Counted from the first letter of the stretch, positions 29,933-38,328 are shown. The stretch: DNA of 64,000 nt from Methylopila sp. 73B (GCF_000526315.1 NZ_JAFV01000001.1:3102501-3166500), one strand, 5' to 3'. A program made the numbers and translations. The notes: a model not told the origin generated them from the letters alone.

Positions 29933-30252
29933 GACAGGCCCCGCACGGTGCAGCGCACCTCATGCCCGCCACGACGGCCAAGCTCTTTGATCTCGACGAC
30001 GTCGAGCGTCCGCCCCTCATGAACGATGCGGTGCGCCACCGTCAGGCCGGGCAGGAAGCGCATGCGGAAGACAAGCGACGTGACGGCGGCGACGCCGGAC
30101 GCCTCGACGCTCTCGCTGGCGGTCTGCTCGACGAGCTGCCCGCGCATCGCCTTCACGGTCTCCCACTGCTCGGCGGTCTCGCCGAGGTCGTTCGTGACGA
30201 CGCCCGCGAGGCACTGGATCGTCAGCCGCTCGCGCAGCGCGCCCGCCCTCAT
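29929..30252 (-). CDS. Head closure (head-tail joining) protein
   Basis: This 107-residue protein fits the phage head-tail joining family: an RAGALRERLTIQ start, a WETVKAMRGQLVEQTASESVEA middle and a C-terminal RTLDVVEIKELG strand. It plugs the portal channel after packaging and forms the interface to the tail. ATGA and GTGA overlaps tie it to its neighbours. Confidence 0.88.
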   Translation of the reverse strand: MRAGALRERLTIQCLAGVVTNDLGETAEQWETVKAMRGQLVEQTASESVEASGVAAVTSLVFRMRFLPGLTVAHRIVHEGRTLDVVEIKELGRRGGHEVRCTVRGLS

Positions 30253-30650
30253 GACTGCGCCACCACGTCGAAGGCGACGACGGCCCGCACGGTGTCCTTC
30301 GCGGCGTCACGGGTGACATGCTGGCCGGCGATCTTGGCGCGGCAGCGCCGCAGGCCCGGCACGCGCCAGACGCCAACGGGCAGCGCCGCGCGGATGGCGG
30401 CGGCGATCAACTTGGCCTCGCCGGTGCCGGTGCTCGCGCTCCAAACCACGACGTCGAAGCTGACGAGGTCGTGGAAGCTCTCGTCGAGGTCGGCCGGGAA
30501 GCTGGCGCTCTCGCCGAGGCGGATCGCGGGGAAGCGTTCGGGACGGCCGTGCTCGTCGGCGATGTTCGTCGCCGGCACGAGCGAGGTCACGCCGGGCGCG
30601 GCCCTGAGCGCGGCGACGACGTGCCGTTGAAGGGCAAGCTCGGCGCTCAC
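30249..30650 (-). CDS. Tail terminator/completion protein, DUF3168 type
   Basis: This 133-residue protein resembles DUF3168 proteins, the HK97 gp10-neighbouring tail-terminator group: LALQRHVVAALRA start, FPAIRLGESASFPADLDESFHDL and a C-terminal VRAVVAFDVVAQS strand. It would cap the tail end at the head-tail junction. The GTG at 30650 overlaps the upstream gene stop as GTGA and is chosen over a start 12 bases earlier. Confidence 0.82.
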   Translation of the reverse strand: MSAELALQRHVVAALRAAPGVTSLVPATNIADEHGRPERFPAIRLGESASFPADLDESFHDLVSFDVVVWSASTGTGEAKLIAAAIRAALPVGVWRVPGLRRCRAKIAGQHVTRDAAKDTVRAVVAFDVVAQS

Positions 30651-31060
30651 GGGCGGCCCCACAGGGCGCGGATGATCTTGCCCGCCTCGCGGGTGATGCG
30701 GCGGCGGTTGCGCTGGAAACGGATGCGCATCGCCGGCAGCAGGAACTTGTTCGGCTGCTGGTGCTGCGTGCCAAGCTCCTGCGCGAAGGCGTAGTCGTAA
30801 GACCCGTCCTGCCCATCCTCGACGGGCTTCGTGGTCGCCGCGCCGCCGGCCACGATCGCGCGGGACAGCTCATGGCGGCCGGGCTCGACGCGGATCGTGC
30901 TGGCGAGGGTGCCGTCGTCGCCGGGCGCGAGCGTCTTGGCGGACGCCGCGACTTCGGCGGCGGCCTTGTCGAGGGTCGGTTGAAGGCCGGTTTTCAGCTC
31001 CTTCGGGATCGAATTGAGCCGCTTTTCCAGCTTCGCGAGCTGCTGATCGATGCTCGCCAT
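30647..31060 (-). CDS. HK97-gp10-type head-tail protein
   Basis: This 137-residue protein fits the HK97-gp10/putative tail-component family: a helical start (SIDQQLAKLEKRLNSIPKEL), ASAKTLAPGDDGTLASTIRVE and a C-terminal YAFAQELGTQHQQPNKFLLPAMR, typical of the group. It belongs to the neck. It starts 1 base after the connector stop. Confidence 0.87.
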   Translation of the reverse strand: MASIDQQLAKLEKRLNSIPKELKTGLQPTLDKAAAEVAASAKTLAPGDDGTLASTIRVEPGRHELSRAIVAGGAATTKPVEDGQDGSYDYAFAQELGTQHQQPNKFLLPAMRIRFQRNRRRITREAGKIIRALWGRP

Positions 31061-31061
31061 G

Positions 31062-31343
31062 TCAGAAAAACCACGTCCGATAGGGGCGCAGGAGGTCGCG
31101 GACCACGGCCGGGATCGGGCTCGTCGCGGCGCTGCGGAAGGTCGGCTCGCCGCCCTCGAAGAGATGTTCGGCGACGTGGCGCACGGCTTCGAGCACCGGC
31201 GCGGGCGAAGAGGCGCTAAGGGTCGCGCCGATATAGGACGAAACCCACGCCTCGGCCGCCTCGATCTTGCGCGTCAGCAGCGCGTCGTCGGCGGCGTCTT
31301 CGATGCCGAGGGATTGCTTTACGTCTTCAACTGAAACAAGCAT
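31062..31343 (-). CDS. Head-tail connector protein (gp6-like)
   Basis: This 93-residue protein has the gp6 adaptor pattern: MLVSVEDVKQSLGIEDAADD, then LLTRKIEAAEAWVSSYIG. Twelve or so copies form the ring below the portal. The ATG at 31343 is taken because it starts the family pattern; the frame opens 35 codons earlier across the divergent membrane-protein gene. Confidence 0.88.
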   Translation of the reverse strand: MLVSVEDVKQSLGIEDAADDALLTRKIEAAEAWVSSYIGATLSASSPAPVLEAVRHVAEHLFEGGEPTFRSAATSPIPAVVRDLLRPYRTWFF

Positions 31344-31362
31344 TCGGTAGTTCTCTATCTCC

Positions 31363-31668
31363 GTGAGCACCGCGAATTTGATCGACACGATGTGGAAGAA
31401 GCGCGCTTTCTGGACGCTCCTCGCCCTACACCTTTTGCCAGTTTTCATGTTCTGGCTTATGTTTGTTGGGAGCGATCTACGTCATCCTGGCTTGCTGCAG
31501 TTTGGGATCAATGGACTTTTGATTTCAGCCACTATCGTTCTCATGTGTTCAATTTTCAGCCCATTATTGATCGGACTTCGGGGATTTTTATTTATCGCAG
31601 TCGATGCGATTGCAGCGTTCTTCCTGCGAGATTGGCTATTCGCCTTATCGATCCTAACAGCCAACTAA
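31363..31668 (+). CDS. Small membrane protein, inverted low-GC insertion in the head module
   Basis: This 101-residue protein (GTG 31363, or 92 residues from ATG 31390) has three hydrophobic segments at about 15-37, 45-65 and 70-95. It is on the plus strand, opposite to all its neighbours, and is far more AT-rich. It interrupts the late operon between the HTH gene and the connector gene. No family is recognised. A moron such as a superinfection-exclusion protein is a reasonable guess. No good ribosome site is visible. Confidence 0.6.
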   Translation: MSTANLIDTMWKKRAFWTLLALHLLPVFMFWLMFVGSDLRHPGLLQFGINGLLISATIVLMCSIFSPLLIGLRGFLFIAVDAIAAFFLRDWLFALSILTAN

Positions 31669-31677
31669 AAACTCTAT

Positions 31678-32067
31678 TTAGGCGCAATCTTGCGCGTGAC
31701 GGGGGCGCCGGTCTTCTATCGAGACGGCCGAAGTTGCTTGATACCCCCCGCCGCTCTTCCTCGGCCCCTTGCCGGTGAGTTGGGGGCGCTCGGTGACGGC
31801 ACGGCCGATCGTCCAGCCGAGACGCAGGCGCGAGCGCAGGGTGAAAGCCGAGAGGCCGCTAAGCTTCGCCCACTCGGCGACGGTGAGGGATCGCCCGTCG
31901 AAGCGATAGCGTTGGCTAGGTCGACCGTGGGTGAGCACGGGGATCTCGATCGCTTCAGCGACAGGCCAGCCGCGACCGATGCGCTTCCTGATCGTCTCAG
32001 ACGGGATGCCGTAATCGAGCGCCCACTCCTCGACGGGTTGGGTGATGCCTTCGTGCGTGAGGATCAC
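31678..32067 (-). CDS. Protein with two tandem HTH-like repeats, coupled to HNH
   Basis: This 129-residue protein has two copies of the same helical unit: ITQPVEEWALDYGIPSETIR...GWPVAEAI (about 8-40) and LTVAEWAKLSGLSAFTLRSR...GWTIGRAV (about 58-95). The pattern W-A-x-x-x-G-I/L-x-x-x-T-I/L-x-x-R is typical of small HTH units found with homing or HNH endonucleases. Its GTG overlaps the HNH stop as GTGA, so it may guide or regulate that nuclease. The C-terminus is disordered. Confidence 0.6.
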   Translation of the reverse strand: MILTHEGITQPVEEWALDYGIPSETIRKRIGRGWPVAEAIEIPVLTHGRPSQRYRFDGRSLTVAEWAKLSGLSAFTLRSRLRLGWTIGRAVTERPQLTGKGPRKSGGGYQATSAVSIEDRRPRHAQDCA

Positions 32068-32429
32068 GACATAGACCTTTCTTCGGATTGGATCGGCCCG
32101 TTGTGGCAAGGCGCGCAGACGGGTTCCCAGTTGGAGCGACGCCAGAAGAGCTTCTGAGCCGTCGCCAGCTCGGGAGCCGTGCGGGCGGCGCTCATGCGGT
32201 GCGGGGTCTTGTGGTTGACGACGGTGGAGGGCGCTCCGCAGCGTGTGCAGACGGGGTGCGCAGCGAGGAAGGCGACGCTCTCGGTGCGCCACTTCGTGCC
32301 ATAGCCTCGGGCATTGGCGTTCGGCCGTGCGCGGTCGTGCTGCGCCTTACGGGCACGCTGACAGGCGCAGACGGTGCCGGCCGCGACGACACGGCCACAG
32401 ACGCAGATGCGGGGCGGACGCGAGGGCAT
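32064..32429 (-). CDS. HNH endonuclease (phage packaging-associated)
   Basis: This 121-residue protein has paired Cys motifs (CVCGRVV...CACQRARK; CTRCGAP...CAPCHNG), YGTKWR and the VNHKTPHR His core of HK97 gp74-like HNH nucleases. These nick DNA and stimulate terminase in HK97-type phages. Its ATG overlaps the stop of the 51-residue gene as TGATG. Confidence 0.88.
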   Translation of the reverse strand: MPSRPPRICVCGRVVAAGTVCACQRARKAQHDRARPNANARGYGTKWRTESVAFLAAHPVCTRCGAPSTVVNHKTPHRMSAARTAPELATAQKLFWRRSNWEPVCAPCHNGPIQSEERSMS

Positions 32430-32584
32430 CAGAACGCCTCGCAGGAATAGGGGTGCGACCGCGCATCCTTGACCGCTTTCAACCGCTTCTGAGCGTCGGG
32501 GGCACGGAGGATGCTTTTCGGTGTTCGGCCGGTCGCGGAGCCGTCATGGAGCGCCCCCGGTAGGACGTGAGAGGGCGTCGTCAT
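32429..32584 (-). CDS. 51-residue protein between TAC-like and HNH genes
   Basis: This short gene is supported by overlaps on both sides: ATGA with the TAC-like gene stop and TGATG with the HNH start. It encodes a polar protein (MTTPSHVLPGALHDG start; KRLKAVKDARSHPYSCEAF end). No family is recognised. The position is that of a tail-chaperone partner, but sequence does not confirm it. Confidence 0.55.
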   Translation of the reverse strand: MTTPSHVLPGALHDGSATGRTPKSILRAPDAQKRLKAVKDARSHPYSCEAF

Positions 32585-33117
32585 GCTAGCGCCCTCAAAG
32601 CTTCGATGCCGGCCTTGCGCTCTTCCGGGGTGGGAAGATCGGCGGCAGCGTCGGTGTTGTCGGTCGCGCCGCCGAACAGCGTCGCCAGCAGCTTGCGGCG
32701 GACGTTGTAGGCGGCGAGGATTTCGGCGGGCGAAGCCGCATAGGTTTCGGCCGGCGTCCAGCCGAGAACGCCCGTGCCGAGGCCGAAAAGCTGGTGGTGG
32801 AGGTCGACGAGGGCGATGGGCTTGCCGGTCGGCTTGCCCTTGCCCGTGGGCTGCTCGCCGAGGTCCGCAAGCTGCGTGAGATGCAGCAGCAGGTCGGGCG
32901 CAAGGCGCATGGCGTCGTGAACGGTGACGGCCGGGACGGTGTCGACGTGCTCGGCAAGGATCGCCGCCGTCGCCGAGATGCTGCCCTGAGCGAGCAGTGC
33001 GCCGAGCTTCTGAAGCCCATGCTCGCGCTCAAGGCGCGTCGCGGCGCGCAGGGTCGGCCGCAGGCGGATGGAACCGCCCCCGATCTCAACCGTGATATCG
33101 CGCGCCGCGAGCGTCAT
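32581..33117 (-). CDS. Tail assembly chaperone-like protein
   Basis: This 178-residue protein has an N-terminal GGGSIRLRPTLRAATRLERE segment similar in style to GTA gp10-type tail assembly chaperones. Its C-terminal part, GWTPAETYAASPAEILAAYNVRR, recalls the small DUF2376-type chaperone that follows gp10 in gene transfer agents, so this may be a natural fusion of the two. The start at 33117 is 2 bases after the capsid stop. The assignment is by pattern only. Confidence 0.55.
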   Translation of the reverse strand: MTLAARDITVEIGGGSIRLRPTLRAATRLEREHGLQKLGALLAQGSISATAAILAEHVDTVPAVTVHDAMRLAPDLLLHLTQLADLGEQPTGKGKPTGKPIALVDLHHQLFGLGTGVLGWTPAETYAASPAEILAAYNVRRKLLATLFGGATDNTDAAADLPTPEERKAGIEALRALA

Positions 33118-33119
33118 GA

Positions 33120-34271
33120 TCAGCTCGCCTTGATCTTCAGCTTGGTGATCGCCTCGCCGAGCACAACGCGGCCTCCGACACGACGACGAGCGCCGAGCTT
33201 GACGATGCCGTTCGCGTAGCCGGTGACGTCGTCGCGGTGCGGCTGAATTTCGACGCGGTCGGCGATCAGGTAGCCCGACGAGAAATCGCCGAAGGCAATC
33301 GGCGTCGCGCCCGGCGCGATGTTCGGCATGTCTACGGCCTCGACCACGGGCGCGCCCATGATGCTGGCCGGCTGTCCGGCCGAAAGGCCCGGCTGCCAAA
33401 CGTAAGCGCCGTTGCTGTCCTTCAGCTTGCGGACGGTCGCCATCGTCTGACGGTTCATCAGCCAGACGCCGCGCGCGGCATAGGCGGATTTGATGTCGTA
33501 AAAGGTGTCGATCAGATCGTCGCCCTTCAGCGTCGTCGCCGACGTCGTGAAGGTGCGCAATTCCGAGCTCGTCAGGAAGCCTTCGGCCTCAGTCGTGCCG
33601 TTGCCGACCACAAACTGACGAGCTTCCTTCTCGCCGAAGCGCCGGTAGATGTGCGCCGACAGCCACGCATCCATGTTGAAGTTGGCATCTTCGAGCATGA
33701 TCTGAGTGACCGGCACGATCACGGCCATCTCGAAAGCCTTGACGTCGATCTGCTCGAAGCTCGGCTCGCTCTCGGGCTTCGTGCCCGTCTCGCCAGCGAC
33801 CATGCCCGGCTCGACTTCGTTCACGAGGCGCGGGAACTGAAGCAGGCCGCCGGTCATGTTGACCACGGACGCGAAGCGACGCGCGGGCGAGTGCTCGGCG
33901 ATCTTCTCGATAATCTCGGTGCGGACGTCGGGCGGAACGAAGACGCCGCCGGTGGGGTTCGCGCCGGTGAGTCCGAGGGTCTTCAGCTCAGTCGCGTCGC
34001 CGGTGCGCAGATAGCTGTTCAGCGCCTTGCGTTCGACAGACTTCGTCTCGACGTCGCCAGTGAGGATCGCCGGGCGGTTCAGCTTGGCTTCGAGCTTGTC
34101 GAGGCGACCGATGAGCGCCGTGGCTTCGCCGGACTTGGTCTCAACGGCCTTCAGACGGTCGTCGATCGCGTTGCGGAAATCTTCGAGCCCCCTCGCGACG
34201 ACGTCGGTCGCGTCATCGTCGGCGCTCTTGTGTTCGATGTCGCCGAGGATGGCGCGATCGTGGAAAGACAT
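33120..34271 (-). CDS. Major capsid protein, HK97 fold
   Basis: This 383-residue protein has an N-terminal delta-type coiled coil (about 25-66) that is normally removed by the protease, then the HK97 fold: GGVFVPPDVRTEIIEKI, RFASVVNMTGGLLQFPRL and YVWQPGLSAGQPASIMGAPVVE. It builds the icosahedral head. It follows the protease by 15 bases. Length is normal. Confidence 0.95.
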   Translation of the reverse strand: MSFHDRAILGDIEHKSADDDATDVVARGLEDFRNAIDDRLKAVETKSGEATALIGRLDKLEAKLNRPAILTGDVETKSVERKALNSYLRTGDATELKTLGLTGANPTGGVFVPPDVRTEIIEKIAEHSPARRFASVVNMTGGLLQFPRLVNEVEPGMVAGETGTKPESEPSFEQIDVKAFEMAVIVPVTQIMLEDANFNMDAWLSAHIYRRFGEKEARQFVVGNGTTEAEGFLTSSELRTFTTSATTLKGDDLIDTFYDIKSAYAARGVWLMNRQTMATVRKLKDSNGAYVWQPGLSAGQPASIMGAPVVEAVDMPNIAPGATPIAFGDFSSGYLIADRVEIQPHRDDVTGYANGIVKLGARRRVGGRVVLGEAITKLKIKAS

Positions 34272-34286
34272 TTCAGGCAGTTCCTT

Positions 34287-34787
34287 TCAGGTGCGATAGG
34301 CCGAAGCGGCCTTGTGGAGAGCTTCGGCGATCGCGAGAGCGGACGAAGCGGACTTCGCGCCGGTGATCCGTGCGCGAGGATGAGCGGGGTTCTTCACGAC
34401 GCTGATCTCGACGAGGTCGAGCGCGCTGATCACGCGGCCCTTGCCGGCGCGCGGCGTGGAGGCGGTCGTGCGGTAGCCGATGGAAAGTCCGCCGATCTGG
34501 CCGGACGTGATCAGGCCCCGAACAGCTCGGGCGCGGCTGCGCGTCTTTACGTCGAGCTGGCCGGCGACGAGCAGCCCTTCGGGCGTCTCTTTGACTTCGG
34601 TCCAAAGGCCGATGAGGTCTTCGGGATCGTGGGCGAACAGCAGCGGCATGTCGGCGGCGACGTTGAACGCGCCGGGCGTGATGAGGTCGCCGAGCTGGTC
34701 CGGCCCCGCATTGAAGGGCCATGCGACGCCGGTGATCGTGCCGGCCTCGTCGACCGACAGGGCGGCCTTGATCTCAAGCCGTTCCAT
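34287..34787 (-). CDS. Prohead protease (HK97 family, S78)
   Basis: This 166-residue protease has a start EIKAALSVDEAGTITGVAWPFN, a catalytic His in PLLFAHDPEDLIG and a Ser in GLSIGYRT, the S78 pair. It matures the prohead by cleaving scaffold/delta domains. The ATG at 34787 overlaps the preceding stop as TGATG. Confidence 0.92.
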   Translation of the reverse strand: MERLEIKAALSVDEAGTITGVAWPFNAGPDQLGDLITPGAFNVAADMPLLFAHDPEDLIGLWTEVKETPEGLLVAGQLDVKTRSRARAVRGLITSGQIGGLSIGYRTTASTPRAGKGRVISALDLVEISVVKNPAHPRARITGAKSASSALAIAEALHKAASAYRT

Positions 34788-35038
34788 CAGTGCACCGTCT
34801 CGGTCGCACGCGTCTGCAACAGCATCAGGGCGTGGCGCTGCCACGGTGCCCACCGCGTATCGTCAATGTCGTCTGCCGGCAGCTCGACATCCTTGTCGCC
34901 CGCAGAAAGCGCCCGCTCGGCGTCGGCGAGCAGCGTGGCGACGATCGCCCGCCGCAGCGTGGTGATGGCGTGGCGCTCGAAGGCTTCAGTCGAGATGACG
35001 CGGCACAGGCGCAAGAACGCGCCGTCAGTCGAGTGCAT
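34787..35038 (-). CDS. Hypothetical protein between TAC-like and protease genes
   Basis: This 83-residue helical protein (FLRLCRVISTEAFERHAITTLRRAIV) ends with WAPWQRHALMLLQTR. It overlaps the TAC-like gene by 14 bases and the protease by 1 base. In the RcGTA cluster a small orf (g3.5) sits at the same place between portal and protease, but I see no clear similarity. Confidence 0.6.
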   Translation of the reverse strand: MHSTDGAFLRLCRVISTEAFERHAITTLRRAIVATLLADAERALSAGDKDVELPADDIDDTRWAPWQRHALMLLQTRATETVH

Positions 35039-35354
35039 TGGTCGTGTCCTGTTCGGAAGCCGGCCCGCTGTAGAGGGCGGCGAGGAGGTCGGCCGCGATG
35101 AGGAAGGCGGCGACGAGCGGCTTGGTCGCCACGAAGCCGGCGACGATGCTCGCGGCGTCTTCGGCCGGCGTGCCCGCGCCAATGAGCCCGAGGCGCAGCG
35201 TCTCGACGATCTCCGCATGGGCGAAGTGGCCGGTCGGCACGCGATGGATCAGCGAGCCGATCCCGACGCCTGTCGCCTTCTCAAGTTCACCGATGGCGTG
35301 CGGCGTGAGCACGAAGGCGCGCTCGACGTCGAGGGTGGCGCGGAACGGGATCAC
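35025..35354 (-). CDS. GTA gp10-like tail assembly chaperone (TAC_11 type)
   Basis: This 109-residue protein fits the gene-transfer-agent gp10 family: VERAFVLTPHAIGELEKATGVGIGSLIHRV and HAEIVETLRLGLIGAGT. Such proteins normally sit just before the tape-measure gene and help tail assembly; here it is next to the portal. The GTG overlaps the portal stop as GTGA. Confidence 0.65.
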   Translation of the reverse strand: MIPFRATLDVERAFVLTPHAIGELEKATGVGIGSLIHRVPTGHFAHAEIVETLRLGLIGAGTPAEDAASIVAGFVATKPLVAAFLIAADLLAALYSGPASEQDTTNALD

Positions 35355-36580
35355 GCGGCTTCGGCCTCCGGTGCCGATTGGGCGGCCGGGGCCGTGGTGA
35401 TGTTCGGATTGTCGAGGTCGTCGCCGCCGTCGAGCGCCGGGAGGTTCAGGCCCGCGCGGACCTCGTTCTTCGTCATCGCGCCCATGGCGCGATACTGCGC
35501 ATAGGCCGTCGCACGGGTGGCGGCGTCGGCGCGCAGCAGGTCGTCAATGACGAACTCGACGAGATGGGTGCGGCGTTCGTCTTCGCTCAGCAGCAGCCGG
35601 CGGTAGGCGTCCTGCCACGTCCGAAGCCACGGCAGAAGGGTGAGCTGAAGGAACAGCGCGCCCATCTGCTCGGTGTTCCCCCAGGTGGCGCGCCCGAGGT
35701 TGAAAAGCATGCTCGGCGGCACGCGGAAGGCCCGCGCGATCTCGTCGAGCTGGTGCGTGCGCACCTCAAGGAACTGGCTGTCGACGCTGTTGAAGGCGAG
35801 CGGCTGGAACGCCATGCCCTTCTCGAGGATCGCCGTCTTGCCGGACTGCTGCCCGCCATGGGCGGCGTGCCAGCTTTCGGCGATATTCTTCACGCCGTCG
35901 TCGCCAAGGTCTTCCGGGGTCGTCAGGATGCCCGAGGGACGCCCGCCGGCCGCGAACAGACGGCTGGCGTGCTGCTCCATGATCAAGCTGAGCGCGATGG
36001 CCTCGCGGGCGAGATGGACCGGCGACGTGCCCTTGATGCCGTCGAGGCTGAAGGCCGGGATGTGCAGGACTTCGTCGCGCGCGAGGATGCGGTGCGCCGA
36101 GCCGGACGACAGGCGATAGCTGACTTCGCCCGACAGAGCGTCCTGATGGACGGTGACGGCGCGGGGATCGAGGCGCGTGAAGTCATAGACGCGGCCGTCT
36201 TCAAGGCGGTTCGCGAAGGCGTAGCCGTTGCCGTGCAGCAGGGCGTCGGTGGTGAGCTGGGTGCGCAGGGCCGAAGCCGAGACGTCCGCCGACGCGTCGT
36301 CGTGGACAAGCCCATAGGCAGGATGGTCGGAGTCGGGCAGCTTCCCGCCCTTGTCATCGCGGACGTAGAGCTTGGCAGGCAAGTTCCCGACCGTGTCGGC
36401 GATCAGCGAGACGGCGCAGGCGACGGCCGTGCACTGCATCGCCGTCTCGGGCGTGATGACAGGGCCGGCGATCGTGTTCGCGGCGAGGAACTGGTCGAGC
36501 CCCCAGAGATTGAGGATGCTCGGCGCAGACTTCCGCTCGACGGGGCGCTCTCTGCGCCTATGGGATTTCGACTTCGACAA
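35351..36580 (-). CDS. Phage portal protein (HK97 type)
   Basis: This 409-residue protein is a normal HK97-type portal: TAMQCTAVACAVSLIADTVGNLPAKLY, LHGNGYAFANR and RVPPSMLFNLGRATWGNTEQM. The portal ring is the DNA channel of the head. The start is a TTG at 36580; the first 20 residues are basic. It is the first gene of the long minus-strand late operon. Confidence 0.94.
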   Translation of the reverse strand: MSKSKSHRRRERPVERKSAPSILNLWGLDQFLAANTIAGPVITPETAMQCTAVACAVSLIADTVGNLPAKLYVRDDKGGKLPDSDHPAYGLVHDDASADVSASALRTQLTTDALLHGNGYAFANRLEDGRVYDFTRLDPRAVTVHQDALSGEVSYRLSSGSAHRILARDEVLHIPAFSLDGIKGTSPVHLAREAIALSLIMEQHASRLFAAGGRPSGILTTPEDLGDDGVKNIAESWHAAHGGQQSGKTAILEKGMAFQPLAFNSVDSQFLEVRTHQLDEIARAFRVPPSMLFNLGRATWGNTEQMGALFLQLTLLPWLRTWQDAYRRLLLSEDERRTHLVEFVIDDLLRADAATRATAYAQYRAMGAMTKNEVRAGLNLPALDGGDDLDNPNITTAPAAQSAPEAEAA

Positions 36581-36696
36581 GCGCTCAATGGGGCCTTGAT
36601 TGACTACCCCATTATTTTATCAAAGCACAACTCGGTTGGCGCCTGATTTATTTGCTGCCAGAGCGGCAAAATTTGCGTTCTTCCGTCTCGTTTTTG

Positions 36697-38328
36697 CTAG
36701 CGCGCATCTCCACCTATGCAGTGCGAAAGGTCATAGTGTGGAAACTTTGCTATCACCTTCGCCTTCGCCGAGATGTCGACGTCGCCATAATTATCGCCAG
36801 CCGTTTTGGCGGCGTGTCCTTCGATGGCGTCAATTACGCGGCTGTTCACGTCGAGGCCGAACGACACGCTCTTGAAGCGGTGCCGCCATCCATGGTTCGG
36901 CTGAACTTCCATGGGGATCGACGGCACGACTTCCCTGATCCACATCGCCATGCGTTGCGCGGCGTATTTTGAGGCGTGTCGCGTGCCACGGCGTGCAGTC
37001 TTGCCGTTGAAGAAGAGCGGGCCCGGCTCGGCGCGCTTCACGAAGTCGAGGAAGCCCAACTCGACGAGCTGCCGGTGCAGGGGCACGTCGCGAAATTTGC
37101 CCGTCTTGACCGACCCTGCGTCCGGCGTGATGCGCATGAAGGTGACGCCATCTTCGGTCATGATGTCCTGCGTCCGAAGCTGCGTCATCTCCGAGATGCG
37201 CGCGCCTGAGAAGGCGCAAAGCCACGGCGTCCAGCGCTTCGCCGCCGTGACGTGCTCGCTCTCGCGGGTCGCGGGGTTGTCGGAATGCGCCGGCTGATAG
37301 GCGCGAGCTGCCTTCAGGATCGCGTGAGCCTCGTCGAGGGTGAAGCCCTTCGGCCTGTCGAGGGTCTTCTTCGTAACGCGAATCTTGATGCCGGCCGCTG
37401 GATTGGTCGTGCCCTCGGGCAGCTTCCTATTGTCGATCGCCCACGTCAGCACGGCCCGCAGCGCCGCGATGTTCGTGTCGCGCACGGTCTTCGGCGACAG
37501 CTCTTCGAGAAGCTCGTCCTTCCAGTCGAGGACGTTCTGTTTGCTGATGAGGCGGGCGTCATCGTGCCCGAGGAAGCGGACGAAGTTTTTGAAGCCGGGC
37601 GTCCAGCGCTTGCCGGCTTCGGCTCCACCGCCCGACTTCGCCAGCTCCTTCAGATAGCCCGCGAGCAGCCCGAGGATCGACACGGCGTCGCCCTTCGGTT
37701 GAAGGGCAGCGGCCGGTTCAGCTTCCGTGAGAAGACGGTGCGTTGGCTCTGCCTCGGGATCGCCGTCGTCGCGTTCGGCCATTCGCGAAAGCGCCTCATA
37801 CTCGACGCCAGCGAGGTCACGGGCGGCCGATCGGTAGCCCGGCGAGCCATAAGCCAGATTGGCGTGACCACGTTGGCGGTAAGCACCGATGATGTCGCCG
37901 ATCGTCGCCTCGATCTGCTCGTCGGACGCGGTGCCGGCCCTGATCTCACGCAGCGACGAAACGTATGTGTCATCGATGCCGATGCGTGCGAAGGCGGGAA
38001 GGTGGTCTCGCATCACTGCGTCTAGCTGGAGCTGCGACGCGTAGTGACCGCGCGCGAACTCGCCGAGCGACATGGGGCGGTCGCGCATCACGGCCTTCGC
38101 AGGTGCGTGGTCGGCGGCGTGCTTCGCCCTCGCCCAATCGAGCTTGTCGAGGAAGCGGGCGATGACGGCATTGTGGTTGCGCTCCGCGACCGTGAAGCTG
38201 TCGCCATGGGCGTGGCGCAGTTCGCTCTTGCCATCGAGATAGGGGCGCAAGGGCGCGGGGATCGCGAGCCGCGTGTAGTGCCGCCCGTCGAGCGTCTGGA
38301 AATTTTTGAGCCCGGCCCTGCGCGCCAT
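36697..38328 (-). CDS. Tyrosine recombinase integrase
   Basis: This 543-residue integrase has an arm-binding/DUF6538-like N-terminus, a SAM-like core-binding domain (about 215-305) and a catalytic domain with Arg377 (GARISEM), His479 and Arg482 (NHGWRHRF), His505 (GHAAKT) and nucleophile Tyr514. It integrates the element at tRNA-Thr and lies 90 bp from attR, transcribed away from it. All catalytic residues are present, so it is likely active. I saw no excisionase, though a small gene could be missed. Confidence 0.94.
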   Translation of the reverse strand: MARRAGLKNFQTLDGRHYTRLAIPAPLRPYLDGKSELRHAHGDSFTVAERNHNAVIARFLDKLDWARAKHAADHAPAKAVMRDRPMSLGEFARGHYASQLQLDAVMRDHLPAFARIGIDDTYVSSLREIRAGTASDEQIEATIGDIIGAYRQRGHANLAYGSPGYRSAARDLAGVEYEALSRMAERDDGDPEAEPTHRLLTEAEPAAALQPKGDAVSILGLLAGYLKELAKSGGGAEAGKRWTPGFKNFVRFLGHDDARLISKQNVLDWKDELLEELSPKTVRDTNIAALRAVLTWAIDNRKLPEGTTNPAAGIKIRVTKKTLDRPKGFTLDEAHAILKAARAYQPAHSDNPATRESEHVTAAKRWTPWLCAFSGARISEMTQLRTQDIMTEDGVTFMRITPDAGSVKTGKFRDVPLHRQLVELGFLDFVKRAEPGPLFFNGKTARRGTRHASKYAAQRMAMWIREVVPSIPMEVQPNHGWRHRFKSVSFGLDVNSRVIDAIEGHAAKTAGDNYGDVDISAKAKVIAKFPHYDLSHCIGGDAR

